Origin: Epiperipatus broadwayi
Taxonomy: Eukaryota > Onychophora > Udeonychophora > Euonychophora > Peripatidae
Direction: 5' to 3'
Assembly (NCBI GenBank): GCA_028023455.1
Contig: JAQFVV010000153.1
Location: 124,001-188,000 of the forward strand
DNA length: 64,000 bases
Shown: piece by piece, positions 38,690 through 50,019 of the stretch
Numbering within the stretch: position 1 is the first letter of the stretch
How the letters are laid out: every line of letters starts with the position of its first letter
Program-made: the position numbers and the translations under genes
Notes under the pieces: generated by a model
What the model was told of the DNA's origin: nothing
The model's database searches: none
Seen by the model: only the letters and a program-made list of their open reading frames with translations

Positions 38690-39475
38690 AAATAATTTTT
38701 AGGTTAAACTGTGTGTTAGTTTTGATTAATTCCCAATGTTTTAACAAAATAGTATCTACCATTGTCAAGATTAACTTTTCAAAGAAAAAACATTACATCT
38801 CAAATACTAATGAGATTGGGTGTGAAGTGAAGAATGAGATTGAACATGAAGTAGTTGAGCATTCAGAATATGTGGATTAACAAAATGTGTATTTTCTTCC
38901 ATTTTATTTATTTTACATTTATATTAGAAGAAAGAGATAAAATAAGTGGTCTCCATAAGGTTGGAATATGGTTTTGTTAATATTTCAATTGCCTCCCTAA
39001 TGCTTCTTAGCTCATACTTTTCCAATTAGCAAGTATTTTAGAAATTGGTCCCAAACATGATTTCAATAATACTAAAACACTTACTAATTTGGAAAAGTAT
39101 GATTTGAGAACCATGAGGGAGTTGAGTGAAATATTAAAAAGACCAACTGGTTTAAATAGAGCTGATGAAGCACATTGTATTTCAGTGTTATAAAAACCAC
39201 TTATTTTATCTCTTTTTTTAAATATAAACTAGAAATTGAAATCAATTAAGGGTGAAACTGAAGAAAATAAACATTTTGTTAATCCACATATTCTGAATGT
39301 CCATCTACTTCACACTCAATCTCATTCTTTATCTCACAATCAATCTTATTACCATTTGAGATCTAATGATTTTTCTTTGAAAAATTAACCTTGACAATGG
39401 AGGATGCTATTTTGTTGAAATGTTGTGAATTAATCAAAACTAACACATGGTTTAACCCCAAAACTATTTTAATTA
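38690..39475. mobile_element. Large foldback element (about 785 bp)
   Basis: Almost the entire element is an imperfect inverted repeat centred near 39083. GGTTAAACTGTGTGTTAGTTT at about 38702 is mirrored at about 39455. TCAGAATATGTGGATTAACA at about 38865 is mirrored at about 39275. TAAAATAAGTGGT at about 38939 is mirrored at about 39200. CATACTTTTCCAA near the centre is mirrored by TTGGAAAAGTATG. Each arm is about 390 bp. Open frames in the arms are incidental or remnants. A transcript through it would form a long double-stranded hairpin. Confidence 0.85.
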
Positions 39476-40441
39476 TAAACTTTAAAGAAATATATATTAA
39501 ATTGTTATAATTTTGCTTCTTCTTAATTTTTATTATAAGATAACAAGTAAAATAGCTTTTAAATAGCTTATTACAGGGCAAAGGCATTTCCCATAGTTTT
39601 ACAAAGAGAGGCAACGGGAAAAGTTTTTTTCAGTTCCTTAATTATTTTATGAAGTTTTAACATATTTTCTTTTTTGTGTTATCTTTTATTAAGATTAGTC
39701 AAAAATCAACTTTACTGACTACAGTTGTAAGACAAGATTGCCTATAGACTTCATAAGCTTGCTTGAATATAAAAAAAAATTCAAGTTTTACTCATCCCAT
39801 ATTTAAACTGCCAGTCAGGAATATAGCAAGATATTGTGATAACTATGATGTCTTAGGCTTTATGGATGTGTGTGCATATGTATTTATTTATTAACATTGT
39901 AGTAATTACATATATAGTTCATAATTTAGATTACTAACCAACTTTTAAAGTATTCTGGATAATTTTGATTAATTATATAAAATTATAATATCTTCATATA
40001 AAATAATGAATAATTTTAATCTTTTTTCACATAAAAAATAATAAATATTTTCAGACTTGTTCTCTAATAATTAGTATGCAATTCCTTTTAATTTGAGGAT
40101 AATAGTCTTTTTATATTGAACTTGTTTAAGTATGCTATAATAAACTATATAAAAACTGAATACATGATTATTAATTGCAACATAGATTTTTTTTATTCTA
40201 CAGTTTTCTTTTATTGAAAATTTAAATTTGCGTTAGGATAAAAGGGCTTTATTTTCATATATTCCTGTGATTCAGAATTTTTCAAAGGCTAAGTTTATAA
40301 TTATTAAAAAAGAATTGAAATGCAGAATGCAAAAATATATATTTATAATGTGAATTTGTATTGTGGATAGTGTTTGAATATCTGTTTATAGAAGTCACTT
40401 TTATTATTCAGATTTTCATTTACACACATACATATATAAGC
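39476..40441. other. AT-rich stretch, no gene recognised
   Basis: Nothing beyond homopolymers. A minus-strand open frame at 39363-39614 overlaps the right arm of the foldback element and has no recognised motif. Confidence 0.5.
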
Positions 40442-40700
40442 GTAATAATCAATAAAGCAAGTCATATATTGACATTGCTTTTATGAGCTTGTATTTACAA
40501 ATATATAATATAGAGAGTGTATCAATAGCTGAATCAAGCTGTTAATTGATAAATGCCATAAGAGAAAATATTTAAAATCTCTATCCAAAACATTCCTATC
40601 CCCAGACCAATTGGTTTTAAGCTTTTGGATCACCTCAGTGATGACCTAGAATATTCAGACACTAGATCTAAAATATCAACTCAAAACTTAGCACTTATTT
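40442..40700 (+). repeat. Dispersed repeat copy 1 of 40-kb family
   Basis: AATAAAGCAAGTCATATAT, AGAGTGTATCAATAGCTGA and AAAATATTTAAAATCTCTAT recur at 40857-41000. CAGACACTAGATC near its end is shared with 33464-33662. Its first bases also resemble 29190-29215. Confidence 0.7.
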
Positions 40701-40856
40701 AATACATAATATTTAAATAGAAACTCTGAAATTTTCGGACATTAAAATGTCTTTAAGTCCAACTATTTATCATAAATAGCTATATGGAACTGAACCATAA
40801 TTCATATCTACCATATAGCCTTAGCATTGCCAAGCCTTAAAGGTAAAATTATAATA

Positions 40857-41100
40857 ATTAATAAAGCAAATCATATATAGTGTGGCATTACTTTTATGAG
40901 CTTGTATTTAAAATATGTAATATGGAGAGTGTACCAATAGCTCAAACAAGCTCTTAATTGACAAGTGTGGTAAGAGAAAATATTTAAAATCTCTATCTAG
41001 AACATTTCTATCTCCAGACCACTGGATAGAGATTTTAAATATTTTCTTTTAACATACTTATCAATTAAGAGCTTGTTTAAGCTATCGGTATGCTTTCTAT
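40857..41100. mobile_element. Copy 2 of the 40-kb family, rearranged into a hairpin
   Basis: The left arm (40922-40997) carries ACCAATAGCTCAAACAAGCT and AAAATATTTAAAATCTCTAT. The right arm (41025-41100) is its reverse complement. Each arm is 76 bp, with a 27-bp spacer containing CCAGACCACTGG. The part before 40922 matches the start of the previous copy. Confidence 0.8.

Positions 41101-41144
<44 letters not shown>
41101..41144. repeat. (TA)n(TG)n microsatellite
   Basis: A compound dinucleotide tract separating two foldback elements. Confidence 0.9.
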
Positions 41145-41145
<1 letters not shown>

Positions 41146-41481
41146 AAATTTATAAATAAATATTTGAAAATACAGTACTTAATAGTTTATAAAATATATA
41201 CATATAACCATCACTTAGAAGTACTTTCAATTAACTTGTAGTTTTTGTCAACTATCACTTTTAAAAAAATGTCAGCTTTCCCATAATTCCATGATATCAA
41301 TTTTCCCAGAATTATGGGAAGATTGACATCATGGAATTATATTAAAGCTGACATTTTTTTTTTTTAAAGTGATAGTTGACAAAAACTACAAGTTAGTTGA
41401 AAGTGCTTCTAAGTGACAGTTATACATATATTTTTATAAACTATTAAGTACTGTATTTTCAAATATTTATTTATAAATTTA
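41145..41481. mobile_element. Near-perfect palindromic element (337 bp)
   Basis: The left arm runs from TAAATTTATAAATAAATATT at 41145 to TTCCC at 41307. The right arm runs from GGGAA at 41316 to AATATTTATTTATAAATTTA at 41481. The 8-bp spacer is AGAATTAT. Arms of about 165 bp differ at only a few positions. Internal blocks are AGTACTTAATAGTTTATAAA, TAGTTTTTGTCAACTATCAC and ATGTCAGCTTT. It has no coding capacity and is probably a MITE. Confidence 0.9.
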
Positions 41482-41538
41482 CGTATATTATTTTGAAGAA
41501 ATACAGACATCGATTTGTAATATTATATATATATATAT

Positions 41539-43010
41539 TGTAACAGTAGCTGGGTTCGAATACAAGAGATAATACAACTTAGAGTATTAATTGTGAGTGT
41601 TGATATGGGTTGATTGGGTATATGCGAAAAGATGTATAAATAGTCATTCGAACCCTGTTACAAAGAGCGTGAAAGTAATATGTAATCTGTTAAAGGATGG
41701 ACTGTATGCTTATATAAATATAATTGTATGTGTGTTATTATAAAGTGTGTATAGGTATTAACGGTTATATATGGGATTGACAAGAGGCAATTATATATGG
41801 AGTTGTATAAATTTATTATTGGTGACACATGTTTCTTGATGAATCCATTGGGCATATATAGCTACAGAAATAGAATGAATTAGTTGCTGTGGGCAGTCTA
41901 AGTTAATGACCCTGTCTGCCAGAAGTTTTAGAACTGGTCGAGTTGGTATTCTGAAACAATGGACGATCCGGTCTGCAGTGTATGAATAGACAAGGGAAAT
42001 GTGAGGTTAAAGAGTGTAAAAGAAAAGAACTATTTTCTCTCTTAAAAATAATGGTGATTAGAAGGAAGGAAAAAAGGACGTGACACGGATTTTGGATTGG
42101 ATTAAAGGTGTAATTAATTAAGAAGTTTTAGTAATATTCCCATCAAAATGTTGGGGTAATTAAATAGTGTGGGTTTTGTTAGACTGGCCCAGTGGATTGT
42201 TATTGTAGGACTGACCTGGATCGGATTATGAAATTCGCTGTTTAAAATTTATCAAGTGTAATGGCGATGAAACACATGCAGCTAGGACCTCTTAAGCGAG
42301 CGAAATTATTTTTTCTACCTCTATGATAAGCTACTTGGTGTATCACATTGCAGACTGTTTACCATCCTTAGGATCAACCAATATCGATAAGGCCAGTATT
42401 TCCTTAGGATTATAAATGGGAAGACTGTTAGCCTCGACCATGTGGACATTCGATTGTAATTAAGGTAAATTGACCTTTGCTTATATATATGTTCAATGAA
42501 TGTGTAGTAATGAAGGGACTTGTGTTACCCCTATATTAAATACAATAATAAATATTTGTTAAATAAATAAATAAAAAAACATTAAATAAACAATTCTGAT
42601 GTGTAATTGCACTCTTTCCTTGCTAGATATATGAATCATATATGTATGTATCGAAATAAATGGGTTGTGCACATGAACATTAAGATATGTGTAGGTGTGT
42701 CTAAAGCTTAGATTAACTGATAACTAGCATAGTAACTTATAGCTTAGTTAGTTATAACTTCTGGGCTGAGTGATATAATTACAAACAAATATATTATCGT
42801 ATAGTATACGTAGATATATATGATGTAGTCGGAAATTGTCTTTGCTTTGTTCTCTCACTAGACCATGTTCCCCAGACCTTGAGATAGAGCTAGTCTGGAT
42901 GCGCTACCGTAGATATATATTGACAGAAACCTTATTTATGTTTTTGGTGGGTATAATTCTTATCAAAGTGTAAGATTGGCGCTTGAGATGGGATTTAAAC
43001 CATGCTCATA
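41539..43010 (+). mobile_element. GC-richer block, possible LTR-retrotransposon relic
   Basis: This block has visibly higher GC than its neighbours and is bounded by TA tracts. It begins TGTAACAG, followed 5 bases later by GGGTTCGAAT. ATTCGAACCCTGTTACA at 41646-41662 is the inverse, making a 124-bp unit with LTR-like or transposon-like ends. Polyadenylation-type AATAAA motifs occur at about 42550-42590. A primer-binding-site-like sequence is at 42977. No gag or pol peptide was recognised and no second LTR is in the window. A DNA-transposon or unrelated origin remains possible. Confidence 0.35.
42977..43005 (+). other. Primer-binding-site-like or tRNA-derived sequence
   Basis: TGGCGCTTGAGATGGGATTT followed by AAACCATGC is complementary to the 3' end of a tRNA: CCA, a discriminator G, an acceptor strand CTCAAGC and a T arm CCCAT/GGTTTAAATCC. 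This would fit the primer-binding site of an LTR element lying upstream. Because complementarity seems to extend into the T arm, a minus-strand tRNA-derived SINE remnant is an alternative. Confidence 0.4.
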
Positions 43011-43078
43011 AATATACTTGAAGCTGTGGGAGAGATTGTATACATGCATGAATTGTGCAACAATAATATGGGTAGACG

Positions 43079-43080
<2 letters not shown>

Positions 43081-43115
<35 letters not shown>
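43081..43115. repeat. (TA)n microsatellite
   Basis: Simple TA tract. Confidence 0.9.
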
Positions 43116-43116
<1 letters not shown>

Positions 43117-45390
43117 CATCTACCAAATTATTAAATATCTTATGGTCAATAATAAAAGTTTTCAAAAATATCCCTATCCTGGACAAAGAAAATTTTTCCA
43201 TAAAATGTTTTGTTAAATCTGATTCATTCTTGGCAAATTTTTGGTGCTCTGAAGTACTATTGTGTCTCAAACAATATCAATAATGTATGTGATTTAAATT
43301 CTTTTTATTAATTATTTTATCTGGGAGTTATTCAATCACACAAGTTTGTGCAGTTTTATTTTTTGCTGGTTTACTGACTTTGTAAAATTATTGTTAGAAA
43401 ATGGAAAGAGTATTAGAACAATGTCTCTTCATAAGGCTGGAATATATTCAGCTTACTCACATTTGTTTAAATTAATTGTTTTTGTTTTTTCAGAATTATA
43501 CATCAAAAGTTAGACATAAAATAATTGTATTAACTTAACCAAAAATGAAACTGATAACTATTTAATAATTATTAATTAAATCCCAAAACTGAATATTTTA
43601 TTAAAACCAGTAAAATTAGATAATTATAATGCATTCATTAAAAACAGTGAATTTGCATAAATTTAATAGAAGATATTGAGAAAAGATATGACTATTCTTA
43701 AAAAGAAATTAAACACTGCTGCATTTTTACTGAAGTTATCAAAGATTTTCAAGCTTAATTTTCTATAAATAAATCATATCTATATTTAGGGAATAGAAAA
43801 TTTCAAATATCTCTTCTGTTTCAAGTTTTAATGATTGTACAACAAAATCTGAAAAAAAAATTATTTGGATAATAAATAAATAATTAAATCTTATTCCAGC
43901 AAATCAAAAAGACAAGACATATCCTGCTGTCCTCATTAATGTTAAATGAATTTCAAAAATAAAATAAAAAACAATCCAGAATTTTTCAAATACTTTATTA
44001 AATATATAAAAAAAATATGTAATAGAGAAGATTTAAAGTATAACAGTGAATATCAGTGAAAATTGTGAACTTTTAGAAATGAACTGTGCAGAGTTGTTTA
44101 TATCTTCCACAAATGAAATAAATTACTTTGCTTTGATAAAAGATAATTAAATAAAAAATCGGATAGTTCTTCTTAAAAGTCATCAGGAAGTACAAAAATA
44201 TTGTGATGAGAGGGATTTTGAAATTGGATTGAGTGCCCAATAAATCTGTATAAATAGAATATATTTACGAGTGCTTCTAAAAATTCAAAAATAAAAAAAT
44301 CTAATCTTACAACAATATCACCCATTTGCATATGATTATTTTAAAATGCTTAAAATATTTTAATGTAAACTATCTCAAAATAAATTTATTGACTAAATTT
44401 TTGCATGAAAACAATTAAAAACCAGCTATTTATTTCTTAATTAAACAATTCATGTATAAACATTAAATTGTATTAAAAATATTTTTTCTGAGATTTTTCC
44501 TTGAAAAAAACCCATAAAAATGAGACTGTACCAATTTTTATTTGGCAAAATAACTAATATTTTACCATTTAACCACATCTGAAAAGCTTATTACAAAATA
44601 TATACTAAAAATTATGATCTGATGAATATTTTTCTTTTCTAAAACTGAATGAATTGCAGGAAGGCAAATGTTAACTATAGTTCAAGATCCAAACAAGAGC
44701 AATAATAAACTCTATTAGCAGGAATGTTGGGTAATCATTCCGTTTATTTACTTTTAGAAAAATTATTGATCTGATAATAGTTTTCTAAATAGAGATTATG
44801 TAACGTAAGTTGTTTTAGATATTATAGAAAATAATGATGGTTGATTATAAAGAGATTTTTTTTAAAGATATAAATGAGTGAAAAGCAATATGTTATATTG
44901 GTGAGATCAGTATAAGATTATAAATTAAAGCAACATCAATACAAAATCCTCATGGTAGATTTGATAAAATAAATATATTTGGGTGAGTCATTGATGGAAT
45001 TAAAAATACTACATCAAAGAAACCACAATAGGTAAGCCATTTAGATAATATTCTATAAAATGAAAAATCCAGTTGGCTTGATTTGAATTCTGATCTGAAT
45101 ATGTGCATACTTTTCGTTTTTTTAATTAGAAATCCTCCAGAATTTAGAAAAACATACCTTTAAAATATTTTTAAATCTGGAAAAAATTATTATATCAAAA
45201 ATATATTTTTAATTGTAAATTTTTGATCCATGATTTTTTATTGTATCTATAAAAAATATACTAAGGTCACATGGTGTTTTATTTGTTTATTAAACTTATT
45301 ATTTTGCAATGAATTTAAAGTATCAAAGCAGATTTGTTTGTAGTTGTAAAACAAAATTTGTTTTAAAAATTTGAAGATTTTTATTTTTTA
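43116..45390. other. AT-rich stretch, no gene recognised
   Basis: The minus-strand open frame at 43079-43270 runs into the TA tract and shows no known motif. GTCTCTTCATAAGGCTGGAAT near 43423 resembles an internal block of the foldback element at 38.7-39.5 kb. Otherwise nothing was seen. Confidence 0.45.
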
Positions 45391-45489
45391 GCGTTCGTGG
45401 TCGAGTGGTCAGCACAGCTGCCTTACAGGAAGTTGTCCCGGGTTAGCAGGTTCGCTTCTCGGCCGATGCTATGACACATGAAAAAAAAT
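45391..45489 (+). repeat. tRNA-derived SINE family A, complete copy
   Basis: The tRNA-like head at 45391-45469 starts GCGTTCG and ends CGGCCGATGC, so the acceptor stem is nearly kept. A box TGGTCGAGTGG and B box GGTTCGCTTCTC are both present. It is followed by TATGACACATG and an A8 tail. The anticodon-arm region is degraded relative to the copy at 10849. Confidence 0.85.
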
Positions 45490-45954
45490 ATCTGTAATAT
45501 GTGCTACTTTTAATTAAAAAAAAAAAAAAATGCCACTTTAAAGTAATTTACGAATTGACATTTTTTAATGAGCTATTTAAGAAGTGAAAGTAAAGGGAAA
45601 TAAAAATTAGAATTAAAAAAATAAGATTTTAAAATAATTATTAAACTGTAATAAAAAGTTCATGTATGTTAATTAATTTAATAGGAATGTAGTTTGGATT
45701 AGAACAGAAACTGGAATTAACAAAAAATAATTGGAGTGTTTTAGTTTTGAAAAGATAAAATTAGAAAAGTGCTCAAAATATTAAAACGATAATATAGTAA
45801 TTATACATTGAACTATTTTACCTATCTAATATTAATTGTTAAATATCTTTAGAAAAATCAACTTTATTTAAATTTTTCTAATACATTCATCTGTTAATAA
45901 TAGCAAATGATTAGTAGATAATGCAACATTTTGAGTATTATTATTATTATTTTC

Positions 45955-47250
45955 TTTCAGTTGTTGCTGATCTAACCAATGAACACTAGCATAGAAATGG
46001 AATGTGGTCCATTAGATTTCTGAATATTGAATTTAATATAATATTTAATCAACTAGCTTTTCTGTTAGTAGAAACAGCAGAATTTTTAAATAACTTAATC
46101 TTTGAGAATCATCCTGATTTCTCCACTTTTTTTTAGTATGACTAATATGTAAATTCCAAATATTATGAATTATTACTCTAGCTTGACTTTTTCTTTTTTT
46201 AATTTTCTCTTTCTATTTAAAATTTTTGTCTCTTACAATTGAACATATATTCACTGTTGTGTACATGATCTCTTACTTTAGATATACCTGTCTTTTCTAA
46301 TAATTAGTTTGTATTCTTAATCATTTTTCATTGAAGTGACTGGTTTCATCAATATACATTCTTACACATCTACATGAAATTTTATAGATATAGTTTTTAG
46401 TTTTTCAATATTTCAAATTTAGATTTTGTAAAGGTTAGGGTTCATGGAATATGTTAGCTCTTTGGAAAGATGATCTAATATATTGATTGCAGATTTTCTT
46501 TAGTTTGTCTACTATTTATAACTGTTGCGATATATTACAGTATCAATAATTGTTTTTCTTTTGATGTTTTTTCATTGTTACATATTTAAGGTTTTATTAA
46601 TAGTAACTGATGGATAACCACTCCTCATGTGAGTTTGTTCAATGTAGTTCTTTTCTTTTTCCAAATCATTGTTTATGAATGAACTTCTTTTGCTCTGTTC
46701 AGTAAAGAGTTGTATTTATGTCATGATTGGATGTAAATGATAAGTATTTTCCAGTTTGTATGTGGTGGCAGGGATTTTGTAAACTGTAATTTTGATTTTG
46801 CCATAGAAAAATTTGTATTTACTTTGAATCTATATAAATTTAATTGAAGGAGATATATTATTAATGTATGTCCAGAATATTTGTCATAGTACTTTAGAGT
46901 ATCATTGCAAAAGAAAAATCAGATTTTACAGGGATATGTTCAAGATATTTGGTGACCGTTGTGGACTCATATTCATCTTTTGATTTTGATGGAAAATTTT
47001 TATGTTGTATTAAATATGCTCTTGTTTTGCAAAAAGGTTATCAATATTACAAATTGTTCTGGGTTATAATCCATTACTGTTTCATCTTTTTTTTTTTCAA
47101 AAACAATGTTTCATCACAGAATATATTTGCAAATAAACTTTTCACATCAAATCTTACTAATAAGTCACTTCATTAATTTTTATATTCTTGATTAATTTTA
47201 CAAAGTGTTTAGGATCCCTGATGAAGGATTGTATCTTGGATATCAAAGGC
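45955..47250 (-). mobile_element. Decayed Penelope-like retroelement (minus strand)
   Basis: Minus-strand translation, in changing frames, shows the Penelope-type order of motifs. LLVRFDVKSLFANIFCDETL (47104-47163) is RT motif A of the FDVxSLFTNIP type. KYLEHI lies at about 46950. LENTYHLHP and then NDLEKEKNYIEQTHMRSGYPS are in the thumb/linker (about 46600-46770). YKISCRCVRMYIDETSHFNE (46325-46393) is a GIY-YIG endonuclease start with the second half altered to YIDET. GGTTAGATCAGCAACAACTG near 45965 resembles the 3' end of the plus-strand copy. Frameshifts and stops are frequent, so it is inactive. The motif order and GIY-YIG domain are diagnostic of Penelope-like elements. Confidence 0.8.
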
Positions 47251-48119
47251 CTAAGAAGCAGAAGAAGTAACCTTGATACATTTTGGCATAAGTGAATATC
47301 TAGAACTAAAATTATCTCTTAATGGAACATTGACCTTCTAATTTCAGGTAGACCATAAAATGAATGATTTTTGCTGAAATGTGAAGCTAACTTACTTTTT
47401 TCTGAATTAGTAAATTTCTGTAACTTTGTTTCTCTAGTCAATGTTGGATTATTTTACTTTTTTGTATTGACCTGCTGTGAAGAGCTCTCATATTTTATTA
47501 TCATAATCAGTTGTATATATTACAACAACAGTATTTGTCTTCAGCAAGAAGAATGATTATGGAATAATATAGATTGAGAAATTTAGTAACTTTTCTTTTA
47601 TTATAGAAAATGTTTGATTTCAAGTTCTTTTTATTCTCTAGCATTATTCTGCTGCTTTTTCTAGAGGCAATTTTTAAGTTACTTTCTTGATTACTGCTAT
47701 TATATCTAATAAAATGATATTAACTAGTATGAAAATATTTTATCTTTTTTTCAAGAACAGAAATTTCAGCATCTGTTAGAGTTAAGAGTTTTAACTGATG
47801 AATCTGGTATTTTTTGGTACATTTAATATGACTGTGTAGATTTACATTGTTCTTCTTTTGACATTCTTATATTTTTAAGGCAATTTAGAGTATAATTTTT
47901 TACTGCTTAAAAAACTCCTGTGCAGTCTTTATCAGTAAGTTTTAAAATGTTTAGTAAATATCCTGTTACCAATGGAATACAAGGTTTGAAATTTGGAAAA
48001 CACTTGAGCACTTATTTTTTTCTTTTAACAGAGCCTCACATCCATAATCATTTCTTCTGGTAACAAAAGTAATGCTACTTTTATAATGGACATAACTTAT
48101 TGCAATTACAAAACACAAG
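47251..48119. other. Junction between two Penelope-like copies
   Basis: This probably holds the more decayed 5' parts of both elements. On the minus strand FVKLIKNIKINE-like peptide lies at about 47180-47215. No intact motif was read beyond 47300 or before 48120. Confidence 0.4.
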
Positions 48120-49497
48120 ATTTCCTACCAGTAGGGGAATACAAAAAATATCAAAAATCTAATATTGACTACAAAAACAAACAAGCATTAATCAAAAGTA
48201 TTGCAAGTACTTCATGGATTCAGACAAAAATATATTAACATCATATTTCAGAAAAAAACCTTTTATGCTCTGCTTAAAATTTCTAAATTCAATTTTCCAT
48301 TAAGGCTAATTATTAGCTTTAGAAATTTATCTTGCCAAAACTCATGAATATTTCTTCTTAGTTTCTTAGTCCTTTAACCAACAAGCATACTCCCTTAACA
48401 GGATATTAGTGATATTGTGGAATTAATCAAGAGTATGAAAAGTGAAAGAAATAACATGAGGGTAAGTCTTTATATGGAAAGTTTATTCACAAAGATATTC
48501 TGTAATAAAACATCTATTATAAGTAAAATATTAAATGATGGTCTTAGTTTTAAATACAGAATATTGTTACTTATTGATAGTAGAATAGAATTATAACATT
48601 CTGCATAACAACATTTTTTCAATACAACATGATATTCTTCAAACAAAATCAAGGAAAGACTTTGTGATTACCATTGTCATTACTTTCAGAAAATTTATAT
48701 GGAAGGACTTAAAATCATAGTTATAAATTATGAAGAACTATTTCAATATTCTGAACACATCAATAGCATATTTCTTTCAATTAAATTTGAAATAGCAACA
48801 GGAGAACACACAAATTGGTATTCTTAGATGTTCATGTGAAAAGATTCTCCATGGCAAAAACAAAACTACCATTTACAGAAAATGCACATACACAAAAAAC
48901 ACACAACATTGAATTATACTACTATTATGAATTAAAACAAAATAAGTTTTTTTTCAGAAATCTGTAATTCAAAAAAGAAAAGATCTATATGGATCATGAA
49001 GAATGGTTATCCATCATCAGATGTTATTAAAAAACTATACAACAAAATGAAACATTAGAAAAAATAATTAATGATATTATAGTATATCTATACATACTAG
49101 GGATAGTAAAGAAATTAAATAAAATCTGCAATCACTATAACATGAGAACAGCTTTCCAAATAATAACACACTATGATGAATCTTAACCTCTGGCAAAAAC
49201 TAAACTTGAAATGCTGAAAAACAATAAGTATATCTATGAAATATGTAAATATGGGTATATATTGGTGAAATAAGCAACTCCATTGAAAAATGATTAAGAG
49301 AGCACAAATTGATGACTAGAAAAAAAAACAGGTTATTTAAAGTAGCATATGACATATCTGCTAATGAACATAGGTTTGATTGGAAAAAAAAATTATTGAA
49401 CAGAAAGAAAAAGTACAAGAGAATTAAAAAAAAAATATTCACTGACAATGTAAAATGCTCTATAAATCAAACTGGTTTGATAATTTATAATGTTTGA
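48120..49497 (+). mobile_element. Decayed Penelope-like retroelement (plus strand)
   Basis: Plus-strand translation gives DIVELIKSMKSE and VSLYMESLFTKIFCNKTS (48463-48520, eroded motif A). QYSEHINSIFLSIKFEIATG follows at about 48750. VFLDVHVKRFS (48818-48850) is next, continuing after a frameshift into TIYRKCTYTKNTHNIELY; this is the FLDV...YRKxTxT block typical of Penelope. YIYEICKYGYILVK (49229-49272) is the GIY-YIG region. LREHKLMTRKKN and ANEHRFDWKKKLLNRKK then lead to SINQTGLIIYNV at 49497. It lies head-to-head with the minus-strand copy at 45955-47250. The coding sequence is broken in many places. Confidence 0.82.
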
Positions 49498-49604
49498 AAG
49501 CTACTCATTAATGTTTCATTTAAAAAGAAATGGGAAAGTTAAGAAGGCCTTCATATATAAGTACATAAAATTTCTACTGACTGCTGCAATTGACAAAATA
49601 GTCT

Positions 49605-49665
49605 ATTTGGTTAGAACATCATCTTAAATTTAATATTTCTCAAATCTAAAGGTTTAGATCTGTGT
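49605..49665 (+). repeat. tRNA-derived SINE-like relic
   Basis: TAGTCTATTTGGTTAGAAC resembles an A-box region and GGTTTAGATCT (49651-49661) a B box at tRNA spacing. It lies directly downstream of the Penelope-like coding end and could belong to that element's 3' region. Confidence 0.4.
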
Positions 49666-49912
49666 CAAGCTAGTATTTTCTGGTTAGAAAGCATGATCTG
49701 AAAAACTGAAGAAGAAATATTGTGATATATACTAATCTGTGTGCTATCACTAACAGCTGAAAGTATTTGAAAAGTTTGAATAGATATGTAATTTTTCTAA
49801 AAGATATTTTAGAATTAAAGAGTGGAGAATACTGAAGCCTGTTCATTATAGTTTGAAGATTTGCTATCTTAATATAAACTTATCACTGATTATATGTGTG
49901 TGTGGAAGATGG

Positions 49913-49973
49913 TGATCTCTGGAAAAACTGATGAGTGCTGGTTCAGCATGAAATATACATATATTGGAGGTCA
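49913..49973 (+). ncRNA. Hammerhead-ribozyme-like motif (probably decayed)
   Basis: The conserved box CTGATGA is at 49928-49934. Stem II, GTGCTG (49935-49940) with CAGCAT (49944-49949), has a GTT loop and six pairs including one G-U. It is followed exactly by GAAA (49950-49953). ATATA/TATAT can form a short stem III. A T at 49965 is a possible cleavage position. TGATCTCT (49913-49920) pairs over 8 positions with GGAGGTCA (49966-49973) as stem I. The flaw is GGAAAAA (49921-49927) between stem I and CTGATGA; it looks like a small insertion. The G-U in stem II would be restored by a CpG C, so deamination is likely. Penelope-like elements are known to carry type I hammerheads, and one ends 416 bp upstream. 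Probably inactive now. Confidence 0.6.
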
Positions 49974-50019
49974 TTTTTCTTTTTTACATCTATGTGGTCA
50001 TGTATATCTATTGTATAAG

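Noticed and set aside
46949-47556. Plus-strand open frames of 61-75 codons
   Set aside because: Antisense of the minus-strand Penelope-like element or low-complexity AT sequence.
47790-47815. CTGATGAATC as a hammerhead box beside the PLE pair
   Set aside because: No stem II or GAAA follows.
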